In this document: piece after piece, positions 43,114 to 52,609 of the stretch
How positions within the stretch are numbered: position 1 is the stretch's first letter
How the letters are laid out: each line of letters begins with the position of its first letter
Source of the DNA: Olleya namhaensis
Lineage (GTDB): Bacteria; Bacteroidota; Bacteroidia; Flavobacteriales; Flavobacteriaceae
DNA length: 64,000 bases
Direction: 5' to 3'
Assembly (NCBI RefSeq): GCF_900114005.1
Contig: NZ_FORM01000011.1
Coordinates: 34,936 to 98,935, forward strand
Translations under genes and position numbers: made by a program
The notes under the pieces: generated by a model
What the model was told of the DNA's origin: nothing
Database searches by the model: none
The model's input: the letters and a program-made list of their open reading frames with translations, nothing else

Positions 43114-46100
43114 TTATCGTTTCAAAGTAAAATGAGATTTCATTATTTTTTTAACATTGGTAGTTGGTTCTATATATTCTACGGTAAACCAATAATCACT
43201 AGTTGGCATAGGATTTCCATTATATGTTCCGTCCCATCCAGCACCTGTCGGAGTTAATTGCTTTAATAGTTTACCATAACGGTCAAAGATGTAAATTATA
43301 GCATCTGGCTGATTACGTATAGCATATATATTCCAGGTGTCATTAGTACCATCTCCGTTAGGCGTGAAATATAGAGGGTAGTCAATTATCATGACAGTAA
43401 CAGTATTTTCTCCACAGCCAATAGTGTCTCTAACAAAAATGGTGTATTCGCCAGGAGTAACATCACTAAAGGTATAACTATTATTGTTTGGAGTGTTCAT
43501 AAACCAATTAACACCATCAATACTAAATTCGTGAAGACTTGTAGCGTTAGTGGCGGTTACCGTTATATTGTGTTGGTTAGCAAAGGCTGCAGTTGTTACC
43601 GTAGTAATAATGGGAGCTTCATTAAATATTACGCTTGTATTTATAGGTAAGCTTGGGCAACCTGTTATATTATCTATTGCGATAACACTATAAGTTCCTG
43701 TATTTGATGGCTCCAAGGATGCTTCAGTTTCTCCTGATAGAAGTGTATCATTAAAATACCATTCAAAAGAGTAGTTGTTTGGGTCCAAATTAGTGTTTAT
43801 AACTTCTGTAGCGTTAGTGTCTCTACATAGTACATATTGATCTTCTAACTCAATTATTGGTAAAGAAAGCACCATTAAAGTAAGTTCAGATATAGCGTAG
43901 CATTCACTTCCTGGAGTCGTGCTATCTACTCTAGTATAAATAGTTTGCGGATTACTTATATTATCATATTGATTTGGTAAACTATTCTGTTCAAGTTGCG
44001 CATCTAATAAAGATACGTAATAACTTACAGCGTAATCGGCAGTATTTAAACCATTAAGAACATTGGTATTTTGCGAATTTAGGTCAAACGTGTTACTATC
44101 GTTTGTTGTGTCTCCATCAGTTTCCATATTATCGTCACAAAGCGTATAGCTGTCTAAGTTTTGATTGGCAAGAATAGTGTTGTTAGTTACGGTTATAGTT
44201 TGTATTTGATTGTCTGCCGTATTACCATTAGTATCCATTAAACTCCATGTTCTAGTAATTATAAAAGTACCTTGACAAGATCCATTTAAAACTGTATCTG
44301 TATAAGTTGCTTCTATATTTGTGGAGCAGTTATCCATTTCGTCAGTAACATCTCCCGTAACGATTACGTTAGCATCATAATTAGAATTTATATCTGAAAG
44401 AATTTCAATATCAGCAGGCGCAGTAAAACTTGGTACTTCATTATCTTGTACTGTGATTGTTTGTGTACAAGAGACCGTATTTCCTGACCCGTCTGTAGCT
44501 GTCCAAGTTATTACTGTGTTACCTAGCGGATAAGTTGCAGGAGCATTATTAGTAACGCTGGCTATACTACAATTATCAAGTCCAGTAGGGACTATGCCTA
44601 GATTAACATTACTTGCAGTACATAATCCATTATCAGCATTAACTGTAATTGCTGCTGGACATGTAATAGTTGGCGCTTGATTATCTTCAACTGTAACAAG
44701 TTGCTCGCACGACGCTGTGTTACCAGACCCATCCGTAATAATCCATGTTACAATTGTATCTCCTAACGGATAAGATAAAGGGGCATCATTAGTTATACTA
44801 GCAATGCTGCAGTTATCAGAGCCGATTGGTGCAATGCCTAAGTCTACGTTATTAGCTTCACACAACCCATTGTCAACCAATGCTACTACCGTTGGTGGGC
44901 ACTCAATTGCTGGGTTTTCTAGATCTACGACGGTAACAATTTGTGTACATGTCGCTGTATTTCCAGTACTGTCTGTTGCTGTCCATGTTACTGTGGTGTC
45001 TCCTAAAGGGTAAGTCGTTGGTGCGTCATTTGTTACATTAGCTATATTACAGTTATCAGAACCAGTTGGCGGTGTCCCTAAATTTACGTTTGTAGCTGAA
45101 CATAATGTGCTATCAACTTCAACTGTTACAGTTGGTGGGCATGTAATAGTTGGGTTTTGATTGTCTTCAATAGTTATTGTTTGTGTTGCTGTAGCACTGT
45201 TTCCACAAACATCCTGGATAGTGTAAACTCTTGTGACTATAGTTGGATAGCTTCCTGATGCAGTATCCATATTTGTTACAATTAGGTTAGTATTTGCTGC
45301 ACAAGCATCTGTTATTGTTACCCCTAATAATTCTAAATCGGAGACCGTTGTGGCAGCTGTACTTGCATCAGTAGACGAGCACCCATCTATAGTTGTATTA
45401 GTTATTGTTCCTGTTATTACCGGAGCTATTGTGTCGTTTACTAAAAACTCTTGAGTGCAGATGGTGGTGTAAAAAACAGGTTCTCCAACATCGTACAAGT
45501 TGTTGTTATTTGCGTCTAAGTATTCCCTAACGGTATACGTTCTAGTCACAGTTTGATTACAGTTTCCATTGTTTGGACTGTTTTCAGCTCGTATTTCAAT
45601 GGTTCCACAACTGTTGCTATTAATAACTGCGTTAGCGTTTCCAAGTGCCTCAAATTCTGATTGACTTAATGTTGTGCTGGTCGGAATATCATCATAACAT
45701 TGCACAGTTGTTTGGCTTGTCGGAAATGTAGGGCAAATAGATTCTGTAATGTTCTTAATTGTTATGGTCACCTCTCCAATATCAAAGTTATCACTATTTG
45801 TTATTTCAGTAATTCTATATTGTAATGTATAGGTTTGTCCTTCGATACTTGTTCCAGCGATATCTATATTTCCCATAGAATCTATAGTCATAATATTATT
45901 AGTATCGGCGACTTCTGTGGTTACTAAAAAATCTGTTTGCACTAATGGGAGTTGACCATAAGTGTCATTATCTAATACATTAAAAAGATTATCATAAACC
46001 GTAAATGGACAAATATCTAAAACAGAATCGTCAACAGCTGTTAAGTCGCTTTCTAATATAGTTATGGTTATTGTTGTGCTATCAATACCATTACATCCGG

Positions 46101-48795
46101 TATCCACGGTATAATCAAAAGTGTATGTTCCTGCTTCTAAACCCGTAGCGTCCCATAAACTTTCATCAAGTGTTCCTGAAGGTATTACAGTCGTCTCAGT
46201 AAAAGTTCCAAAATTATCATAAGGTCCTGTAATAAAACTAAACAAGCTTTCTAAAGTTGTGTCTATAAATGCGATATCTACAGTTTGTCCAGTACCAGCA
46301 TTGGGAGGTCCATTAGTAATGGTGTAACTTAATGTTTGATTGATACAAGAATTAGGATTAGCGCTATAGGTTAGTGTGGCATTGTATGTGCCAATATCTG
46401 TGGCAGAATAAGGTTCAAAATTTATGACATTTCCTGTTGCAGAAAAACTTGGATCTCCATCTTTAGTCCATGTCACATCAATAATAGATAGAGTATTGAT
46501 AGTAAGCGATCCATTTTCTCCGACACATAAATCATAAGGTTGAATGACAATTGGTTGTGATTGATTAGTGTTTATTGTAAATAGACTTACTGCACCGCAA
46601 TCATCACTTATTTGAACAACATAAAGACCTGGTGTTAAGTTGGTAAAAACAGGGTTGTTGCCATTATTAATAGTCGGGCTAAGCGGGACACCATCACTGC
46701 TTATAATTTCATAGTTTAAGTTGACACCTATTGCATCTATAAATAAATCATTATTTCCATCTCCGCAATCGACTACATCAAAATCGGCTAACGTAATATT
46801 ATTATCTGCAATTGTAAATTCTTCTAGTGTGTTGTAACAACGGTCTTGTTCTTCACTTCTTAAAAATGAATAATAAATTCTAAATAATCCAGATCCGGTA
46901 ACGTTATTAATCGATCCATTATTAGTAATGAATTGTCCGTAATTATTTTGATAGTTAGCTAATATAACAGATGTTGTGCTATTTGGGTTTAATACAGTAT
47001 TATCTACGTAATTGGTCAACTCAGCAGTGGTACTATTTATATTAGCCCAAACACCATCAGTAGTGTTAAATTTTTGAAGTACAAATAATGGTTTATTGAC
47101 ATTAAATGTGACATTTAAATCAAGATTAAAACTTCCACAAAAAGATGTAATTGCGGTGTCAAAATCTTCAACAATAGCTCCATTAATAGTTTTTGAACCT
47201 GTTAGAGAGTAACCACATGTTGTGTCTACAAAAAAAGAATAATCACCAGCTGGTAAATCATAGATGTATACAAAATCTCCAAAAAAATTATTGACAGTGG
47301 ATGTCGATAAGTCTATTATAGTTGGGCCAGTGTAACTTGCAGGAGCGGAGGTAATCGTTAGGCTATTAAAGCCAGCAGCAGAGGTAATGTCGCTAGTGCT
47401 TTCTCTAGTTATGTTTATTTCTAAACCACCAGTTTCGTCACAGCCTTCTCTGGTTCTAATATTTAATTCTCTAGGAGAGTTATCTATGCTCATGTATATG
47501 TTTCTGCTTAACTGTCTTCCACACCTGTCTGTAAATAAAAAGGTATAATCACCCTCAGGGAGACCTAGATTATAATTTCCAAAAGTAAAAGCGTTGCTTG
47601 AAGTAATGGGATCGGAAATACTAGATCCAACTGGAAAAATAGAGTTGTATAAATTGGGGTCATTATTTATATCAAACGCTGGTGGTGCTGTTACAACTTC
47701 CATAGTTAGAGGAAAAGCAAAGTTTTGAAAGTTACTAAAATATAAATTTTGCTTTCCGCAATCTTGCGTGGTGCGGATAGAGTAATTCAAATTTGGTGGA
47801 CCAGAAAAAGTAATCGTGTTTAAATAAACTGTAGTTCCGCATGTGTTAGTTACTTCCGTAGTTACATTATATGGTGTGTTTTGTGTTGGAAGATTGTAGT
47901 ATGACCCATTTTGATCTATAGAGTTCCATGTATCACTTACAACAGTGTTGTTTCCGTCTGCGTCATCATCATAAGTTAAGGTTACAGAAAAAGGGAAGAA
48001 ATTTTCGTCAAGAGCAGATGTAATAGATCCTGAGCTTTGATTTTCGTAAATTAAGATTAATAATCTTGTTTGAGAGCAGTCGTTATCATCAATATTGGTT
48101 GGGTAGTTGATAGGATTACTATAACTAGGAGCTTGATCTAATAAATTAATTCCTTGGACTACTATATCACCACAAATATCTTCAACCTCTATAGTGTAGT
48201 TTCCAAAAGCTAAATCTGTAAATGTACTTGCAGCACCAGAGTCAATTTGAGCCTGAGTAATCGTTTCGATTAACACGCCTGCTTGTTTAACTCTATACTC
48301 TAAAACATTACCAGAGTTTAATAATACGTTAATAGTTCCTAAACAAGCACTTTCTTGAACGGCATCAAATGTAATTGGAATTATATTATTGGGTACTGTT
48401 ATTTCTTGTTCTATTATGGTTTCAACGGACCCAATAGTTTCGATAGCTCTGATAAGGTAAGTTCCACTAGTTAACGTTGTTATGTTGGTAGTAAAATCAG
48501 TAGACGTAATTGGTCCTTCGGATACCGTTTCGCTATTTATTGGTGTAGTTAAATCGGAAATGGTATATACTAAAAACTCAAATGTAGCACCAACTTCAGA
48601 AGCATTAATGTCTATTTGTATGTTTCCATTTCCTGAGCATTCTTCACCAGTAGCACTAAGAAGCATAGTGTAATTAGAAAAGGTATTGGTTTTTGTTACC
48701 TTTTTGATGTTAGATAATTCTACTTTATTAAAGTCTGTGCTATTGCTTATTAGTGTAAAAAAAAGAAACACTATTGTAAAGATTTTTTTTATCAT
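43114..48795 (-). CDS. Giant HYR-repeat protein with type IX secretion type B sorting domain
   Basis: 1893 residues. Signal peptide at 1-20 (MIKKIFTIVFLFFTLISNST). The first ~1000 residues are repetitive beta-sandwich modules with paired cysteines, such as ITSFCGSFNLDLNVTF and CGDIVVQGINL. Three tandem HYR domains lie at ~1200-1450 (repeating TCPPTVTVEVDSTLC, SDNCNIANVTNDAP and YPLGDTTVTWTATD blocks). More Ig-like modules follow, then the gliding-motility C-terminal sorting domain at ~1800-1893 (YFTPNGDGTNDTWNIYA, YIFDRYGKLLKQ, GWDGTYNGNPMPTSDYWF). Secreted and surface-exposed, probably an adhesin. A TATATTTG box lies ~80 bp upstream. Confidence 0.9.
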   Translation of the reverse strand: MIKKIFTIVFLFFTLISNSTDFNKVELSNIKKVTKTNTFSNYTMLLSATGEECSGNGNIQIDINASEVGATFEFLVYTISDLTTPINSETVSEGPITSTDFTTNITTLTSGTYLIRAIETIGSVETIIEQEITVPNNIIPITFDAVQESACLGTINVLLNSGNVLEYRVKQAGVLIETITQAQIDSGAASTFTDLAFGNYTIEVEDICGDIVVQGINLLDQAPSYSNPINYPTNIDDNDCSQTRLLILIYENQSSGSITSALDENFFPFSVTLTYDDDADGNNTVVSDTWNSIDQNGSYYNLPTQNTPYNVTTEVTNTCGTTVYLNTITFSGPPNLNYSIRTTQDCGKQNLYFSNFQNFAFPLTMEVVTAPPAFDINNDPNLYNSIFPVGSSISDPITSSNAFTFGNYNLGLPEGDYTFLFTDRCGRQLSRNIYMSIDNSPRELNIRTREGCDETGGLEINITRESTSDITSAAGFNSLTITSAPASYTGPTIIDLSTSTVNNFFGDFVYIYDLPAGDYSFFVDTTCGYSLTGSKTINGAIVEDFDTAITSFCGSFNLDLNVTFNVNKPLFVLQKFNTTDGVWANINSTTAELTNYVDNTVLNPNSTTSVILANYQNNYGQFITNNGSINNVTGSGLFRIYYSFLRSEEQDRCYNTLEEFTIADNNITLADFDVVDCGDGNNDLFIDAIGVNLNYEIISSDGVPLSPTINNGNNPVFTNLTPGLYVVQISDDCGAVSLFTINTNQSQPIVIQPYDLCVGENGSLTINTLSIIDVTWTKDGDPSFSATGNVINFEPYSATDIGTYNATLTYSANPNSCINQTLSYTITNGPPNAGTGQTVDIAFIDTTLESLFSFITGPYDNFGTFTETTVIPSGTLDESLWDATGLEAGTYTFDYTVDTGCNGIDSTTITITILESDLTAVDDSVLDICPFTVYDNLFNVLDNDTYGQLPLVQTDFLVTTEVADTNNIMTIDSMGNIDIAGTSIEGQTYTLQYRITEITNSDNFDIGEVTITIKNITESICPTFPTSQTTVQCYDDIPTSTTLSQSEFEALGNANAVINSNSCGTIEIRAENSPNNGNCNQTVTRTYTVREYLDANNNNLYDVGEPVFYTTICTQEFLVNDTIAPVITGTITNTTIDGCSSTDASTAATTVSDLELLGVTITDACAANTNLIVTNMDTASGSYPTIVTRVYTIQDVCGNSATATQTITIEDNQNPTITCPPTVTVEVDSTLCSATNVNLGTPPTGSDNCNIANVTNDAPTTYPLGDTTVTWTATDSTGNTATCTQIVTVVDLENPAIECPPTVVALVDNGLCEANNVDLGIAPIGSDNCSIASITNDAPLSYPLGDTIVTWIITDGSGNTASCEQLVTVEDNQAPTITCPAAITVNADNGLCTASNVNLGIVPTGLDNCSIASVTNNAPATYPLGNTVITWTATDGSGNTVSCTQTITVQDNEVPSFTAPADIEILSDINSNYDANVIVTGDVTDEMDNCSTNIEATYTDTVLNGSCQGTFIITRTWSLMDTNGNTADNQIQTITVTNNTILANQNLDSYTLCDDNMETDGDTTNDSNTFDLNSQNTNVLNGLNTADYAVSYYVSLLDAQLEQNSLPNQYDNISNPQTIYTRVDSTTPGSECYAISELTLMVLSLPIIELEDQYVLCRDTNATEVINTNLDPNNYSFEWYFNDTLLSGETEASLEPSNTGTYSVIAIDNITGCPSLPINTSVIFNEAPIITTVTTAAFANQHNITVTATNATSLHEFSIDGVNWFMNTPNNNSYTFSDVTPGEYTIFVRDTIGCGENTVTVMIIDYPLYFTPNGDGTNDTWNIYAIRNQPDAIIYIFDRYGKLLKQLTPTGAGWDGTYNGNPMPTSDYWFTVEYIEPTTNVKKIMKSHFTLKR

Positions 48796-49223
48796 ATTTA
48801 GTTATTCTTTTTCACAGTAAGTGCTATGCTTTTAGAAGAAAATATTCTTTAAAAGGATTGGTTGTTTCAACACAAATATAAATGTTCTTTGTCTTTTGTT
48901 AATCTAAAAATTTAAAAAATGAAGTAAAAATACTACGCTTTTAATTGGTTAGTGTTATTTGTTAAATACTTTACTACTCTAAAAATGTAGGCGTTATATA
49001 AAAACCTATAAGTAATGAAGATGCTATTAATTGGGTTTTGCAGATTCTATTAGAAATATCAATTAATGAATATGGAGTAACCTTTTACAAGTAGCAACAT
49101 GTTTTTTATTAAAAACTTAAATAGGCGATACGTGGTTGCATTGCGACAAAAAAGAATTATTTTTTAGTTTAATTTACTTGGTTTTTGCTTTGTTTTATTC
49201 TTATTGAAATAAAATTACACACT
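48796..49223. other. 428-bp intergenic region, only a -7 box seen
   Basis: Between two minus-strand genes. Apart from a minus-strand TATATTTG (48873-48880) that could serve the giant type IX gene, I see no gene, repeat or strong hairpin in it. AT-rich throughout. Confidence 0.45.
48873..48880 (-). promoter_or_regulatory. Candidate -7 box of the giant type IX gene
   Basis: Minus-strand TATATTTG ~78 bp before the ATG at 48795. -33 element not evident. Confidence 0.35.
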
Positions 49224-50903
49224 CTAAAAACCAATAGCTTTATCATCACCACGTCGATCGGCACCACCTTCTAATGTTCCATTTTCTAAAACTAATATCC
49301 CATCAACTTTACCAATAACATCAGCATTTTCTTGATTTATAGAATAGCCTTTTGCTTGTAATTGTGTTATTAATTCTTCAGAAAATGAGTCAGGCTCCAT
49401 TCTGATAGTATCTGGTAACCATTGATGATGGAACCTTGGAGCATTGACGGCTTCTTGCATAGACATTTCAAATTCGTGTACATTTAAAATAGTCTGCATC
49501 ACGGACGTAATAATAGTAGAGCCTCCAGGCGTACCTAACGTCATATACAATTTACCGTTTTTTTCTACAATAGTAGGCGTCATAGAACTTAACATACGTT
49601 TTTCTGGGACAATGGCATTTGCTTCTGCACCAATTAGACCATAGACATTTGGTATGCCAGGTTTACTTGAAAAATCATCCATTTCGTTATTAAAAAAGAA
49701 TCCTAGTGCTTCGCTATATAATTTTGAACCATATCCTGAATTTAATGTTGTGGTTACCGCAATGGCATTTCCATATTGATCCACAATGGAGTAGTGGGTT
49801 GTTTCGTCACTTTCAATAATTTGTACTTTACCGTGTGACACTTCTGATGATGGTGTTGCTTTGTCAAAACTAAAATCAGCCATTCTATCATTTAGATAAG
49901 TAGCACTAATTAAATGGTTTTGCGGAATGGTTACAAAGTCTGGGTCGCCTAAGTAAAAACTGCGGTCAGCATAGGCACGACGCTCAGCTTCCGTAATAAC
50001 TTGTATTGTTTTAAGACTGTTATGACCAAATTCATCTAAATTATAATCTTCTATTTGTAATAATATTTGTGCTAAACATATTCCGCCACTAGAAGGTGGT
50101 GACATGGATATGATGTTTAAATTATCATATTCAAAAGTTACGGGTGTTCTCCAAACTGCTTCATAATTTCCTAAATCTTCGGTAGTAATAATTCCACCAT
50201 TGTCTTGTATAAATGCTGATAGCTTTTTTGCGGTTTCACCTTTATAAAATTCATCACGACCATTAGTCATTATGGCTTTTAACGTATTTGCTAAATTAGG
50301 TTGTTTAATAGTGTCATTAGCTTTCCAATGGTTACTAAATAAGATTGGTGTTTTATTTACAGTGTTAAAATCGTCACGCTTATCATCTAATACGGCTTTG
50401 TCTTTTTTTGTAACCACAAATCCACGATTTGCTAAATCTATAACCGGTTGCATAATTGTTTCAATAGGCAGTGTTCCAAACTTTTCATGCACTGCAAATA
50501 ATCCTGCAATCGTGCCAGGAATACCAACAGCTAAAGCTCCTTTTGTGCTTAAGTTAGGGATCACATTACCCAAACTGTCTAAATACATGTCTTTGGTAGC
50601 TAGTTTAGATGCTTTTTCGCGATAATCTAAAGCGCCAAAGCTACCGTCTTCTAAACGGTACACCATAAAACCACCGCCGCCAATATTACCGGCATACGGA
50701 TAACATACTGCTAAAGCTAAGTCTGTTGCTATCATGGCATCAAAAGCGGTCCCGCCTTGCTCTAAAATGGCACTTCCAATTTTAGAAGCTTCTTCTCTAG
50801 CAGAAACGACCATAGCTTTTTTTGCTATTAAACCACGTTTTTGTTCTGTTTTACAACTGTAAAAAGCAACAGAGAGACAAATAACTAATACAAGTTTTTT
50901 CAT
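49224..50903 (-). CDS. ggt: Gamma-glutamyltransferase (lipoprotein type)
   Basis: 559 residues. Leader MKKLVLVICLSVAFYSC with lipid Cys 17. N-terminal-nucleophile hydrolase that self-cleaves to large and small subunits and removes gamma-glutamyl groups from glutathione or gamma-glutamyl peptides. The cleavage site and nucleophile is T368 in DETTHYSIVD; substrate-binding blocks SMSPPSSGGICLAQIL, GYGSKLYSEALGFFFNNEMDDF and LSSMTPTI are intact. Outside the cytoplasm, it would scavenge glutamate and cysteine. The AcpH-like gene ends 2 bp before it on the same strand, so both are probably cotranscribed. Confidence 0.94.
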   Translation of the reverse strand: MKKLVLVICLSVAFYSCKTEQKRGLIAKKAMVVSAREEASKIGSAILEQGGTAFDAMIATDLALAVCYPYAGNIGGGGFMVYRLEDGSFGALDYREKASKLATKDMYLDSLGNVIPNLSTKGALAVGIPGTIAGLFAVHEKFGTLPIETIMQPVIDLANRGFVVTKKDKAVLDDKRDDFNTVNKTPILFSNHWKANDTIKQPNLANTLKAIMTNGRDEFYKGETAKKLSAFIQDNGGIITTEDLGNYEAVWRTPVTFEYDNLNIISMSPPSSGGICLAQILLQIEDYNLDEFGHNSLKTIQVITEAERRAYADRSFYLGDPDFVTIPQNHLISATYLNDRMADFSFDKATPSSEVSHGKVQIIESDETTHYSIVDQYGNAIAVTTTLNSGYGSKLYSEALGFFFNNEMDDFSSKPGIPNVYGLIGAEANAIVPEKRMLSSMTPTIVEKNGKLYMTLGTPGGSTIITSVMQTILNVHEFEMSMQEAVNAPRFHHQWLPDTIRMEPDSFSEELITQLQAKGYSINQENADVIGKVDGILVLENGTLEGGADRRGDDKAIGF

Positions 50904-50904
50904 T

Positions 50905-51498
50905 TTATTGAGATTGTAAAGAGTCTAAGGTTTGGTTTGAAAAGGCTATTAAATCATCAAAAAAACTAGTGAATTCCGCTTCGAATTCTTTATAAAATTC
51001 TTCTAGCTCATTAACAGCTAAATTCATTTTAGATCTATTTTTAGTGCGCTTATTCATACCTTCTAATACTTTAGATATGCCTTCTATAGAGGCATAACTT
51101 AATAGCCAATTATCAGCTAGCATGTGAGGCATCATTTTTTGAATACGTTGTGGTAGTATTTCAAAATTATCTTCTAGTGTTTCATAAAAAGCATCAATAT
51201 ATTCTTCTAAAGGAACATCAGAATATTTGGACCAATTTTTTGCTAAATAATGATCATATAAAATGTCCACTATAATTCCAGAATAGTGTCCATAGTTTTC
51301 ATGCAGACGTTTAGTGCTTTTTCTTACAGTTGGATGGGCATCCGTAAAGGTGTCAATCTGTAAATGTAATCTTATACCTGTTTGGATTTGGTCTTCAAAA
51401 TGATCGTATTTATTACCTCTAATACCATCGGCAATAAAATTACCAATAGTTATTTTTTTGTTATTTCCGGAAAGATATATGTGCGCAAGAAAATTCAT
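50905..51498 (-). CDS. ACP phosphodiesterase family protein (AcpH-like)
   Basis: 197 residues. Matches the AcpH/DUF479 family: MNFLAHIYLSGNN, GNFIADGIRGN, GIRLHLQIDTFTDAHP (with HxxID-type metal ligands) and DILYDHYLAKNWSKYS. E. coli AcpH removes 4'-phosphopantetheine from acyl carrier protein, but many homologues are uncharacterised, so the exact substrate is unproven here. HD-type helical fold, cytoplasmic. It begins the acpH-ggt unit (2-bp gap) and is divergent from the acyltransferase gene with 40 bp between. Confidence 0.85.
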   Translation of the reverse strand: MNFLAHIYLSGNNKKITIGNFIADGIRGNKYDHFEDQIQTGIRLHLQIDTFTDAHPTVRKSTKRLHENYGHYSGIIVDILYDHYLAKNWSKYSDVPLEEYIDAFYETLEDNFEILPQRIQKMMPHMLADNWLLSYASIEGISKVLEGMNKRTKNRSKMNLAVNELEEFYKEFEAEFTSFFDDLIAFSNQTLDSLQSQ

Positions 51499-51538
51499 CT
51501 TATAAATATATGTATTTTTAGCCTGTAAATTATATAAT

Positions 51539-52609
51539 TTGAATCGATTACCTAATTTAGATGTGTTACGTTTTGTACTTGCTAGTTTTGTGGTGTTTTT
51601 TCACTTACCACAATTGTGTCGCAATCAAGGACTTCCGTATTTTTTAGATGCTCCCATATTTAATCGTGGGACAGAAGCGGTATACATGTTTTTTGTTTTG
51701 AGTGGTTTTTTGATTATTAAATTAATTTATAATGAGAAGCAAAAAGGAACGTTTTCTATTAAGAAATTTTATGTCAGACGTATTTTAAGAATTTTTCCAC
51801 TGTATTATTTAATCGTAATTTTTGGCTTTTTGTATTATTGGGTAATTCTTCCAAACTTAGGGATTCCTTTTCAAAACAATTACGCCTTAAGGGATGGCAT
51901 TTTATTGAGTGTTTTTTTCTTACCAAATATATTTAAGGATTTATTTATGCCAGGCGGTGTTTTAGAAATATTATGGTCTATTGGTATTGAGGAACAGTTT
52001 TATTTAGTGATTGCACCATTATTATTTGTGATTAATAAAAATAAGATTTTATTGGTTTTAAGTGTGTTAACAGGTGGCTACTTTATCTTTTATCATTTGG
52101 AAGCCTTTTCTTTTTTAAGTGAATTTACTATGGTGTTTTTCTATATGTTTTTAGGAGGAATTGTAGCCATATTGGAAGAGAAAAAGCAATTAAAATTTTT
52201 AAAAAAATCAAAATTAATACCATTATCTATTTGTGTTTTAACGCTATTGTATTTTACAACAAACCTATTGTTTTTTAAACAAGAGTGGTTATTTAACCTT
52301 TTTACTATGGTGTTGTTTGGCTTATTTATACATAGTATTTGTCATAATAATTTTGGTGTTGAAATTAGAAGTAAAACCCTTAATTATTTAGGACAGATAT
52401 CTTACGGATTATATATGTTTCATGTTATCGCTTTAAACGCTGTAGTTTTCTTATTTTTGAAATTGCAAAAACACGCTTTATTTAATGATGGCTTTGCTAT
52501 AGTCCTTATTTATATATTAACTTTTGCATTAACCATAACAATAGCGCATTTTTCGTTTAAATATTACGAAAGCTATTTTTTAAAACTTAAAAACAAATTT
52601 AGAGAATGA
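51539..52609 (+). CDS. Acyltransferase-3 family membrane protein (TTG start)
   Basis: 356 residues read from a TTG at 51539; homologues start with the same RLPNLDVLRFVLA block and there is no earlier ATG. About ten membrane segments. The N-terminal motif LDVLRFVLASFVVFFH with the catalytic-type His22 and the FVLSGFLI and RRILRIFPLYY blocks are diagnostic of the OafA/YrhL acyltransferase-3 family, which O-acylates surface polysaccharides or lipids. Overlaps the glmM start by 4 bp (ATGA), so translation is coupled, though a functional link is only an inference (envelope sugars). Confidence 0.9.
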   Translation: MNRLPNLDVLRFVLASFVVFFHLPQLCRNQGLPYFLDAPIFNRGTEAVYMFFVLSGFLIIKLIYNEKQKGTFSIKKFYVRRILRIFPLYYLIVIFGFLYYWVILPNLGIPFQNNYALRDGILLSVFFLPNIFKDLFMPGGVLEILWSIGIEEQFYLVIAPLLFVINKNKILLVLSVLTGGYFIFYHLEAFSFLSEFTMVFFYMFLGGIVAILEEKKQLKFLKKSKLIPLSICVLTLLYFTTNLLFFKQEWLFNLFTMVLFGLFIHSICHNNFGVEIRSKTLNYLGQISYGLYMFHVIALNAVVFLFLKLQKHALFNDGFAIVLIYILTFALTITIAHFSFKYYESYFLKLKNKFRE

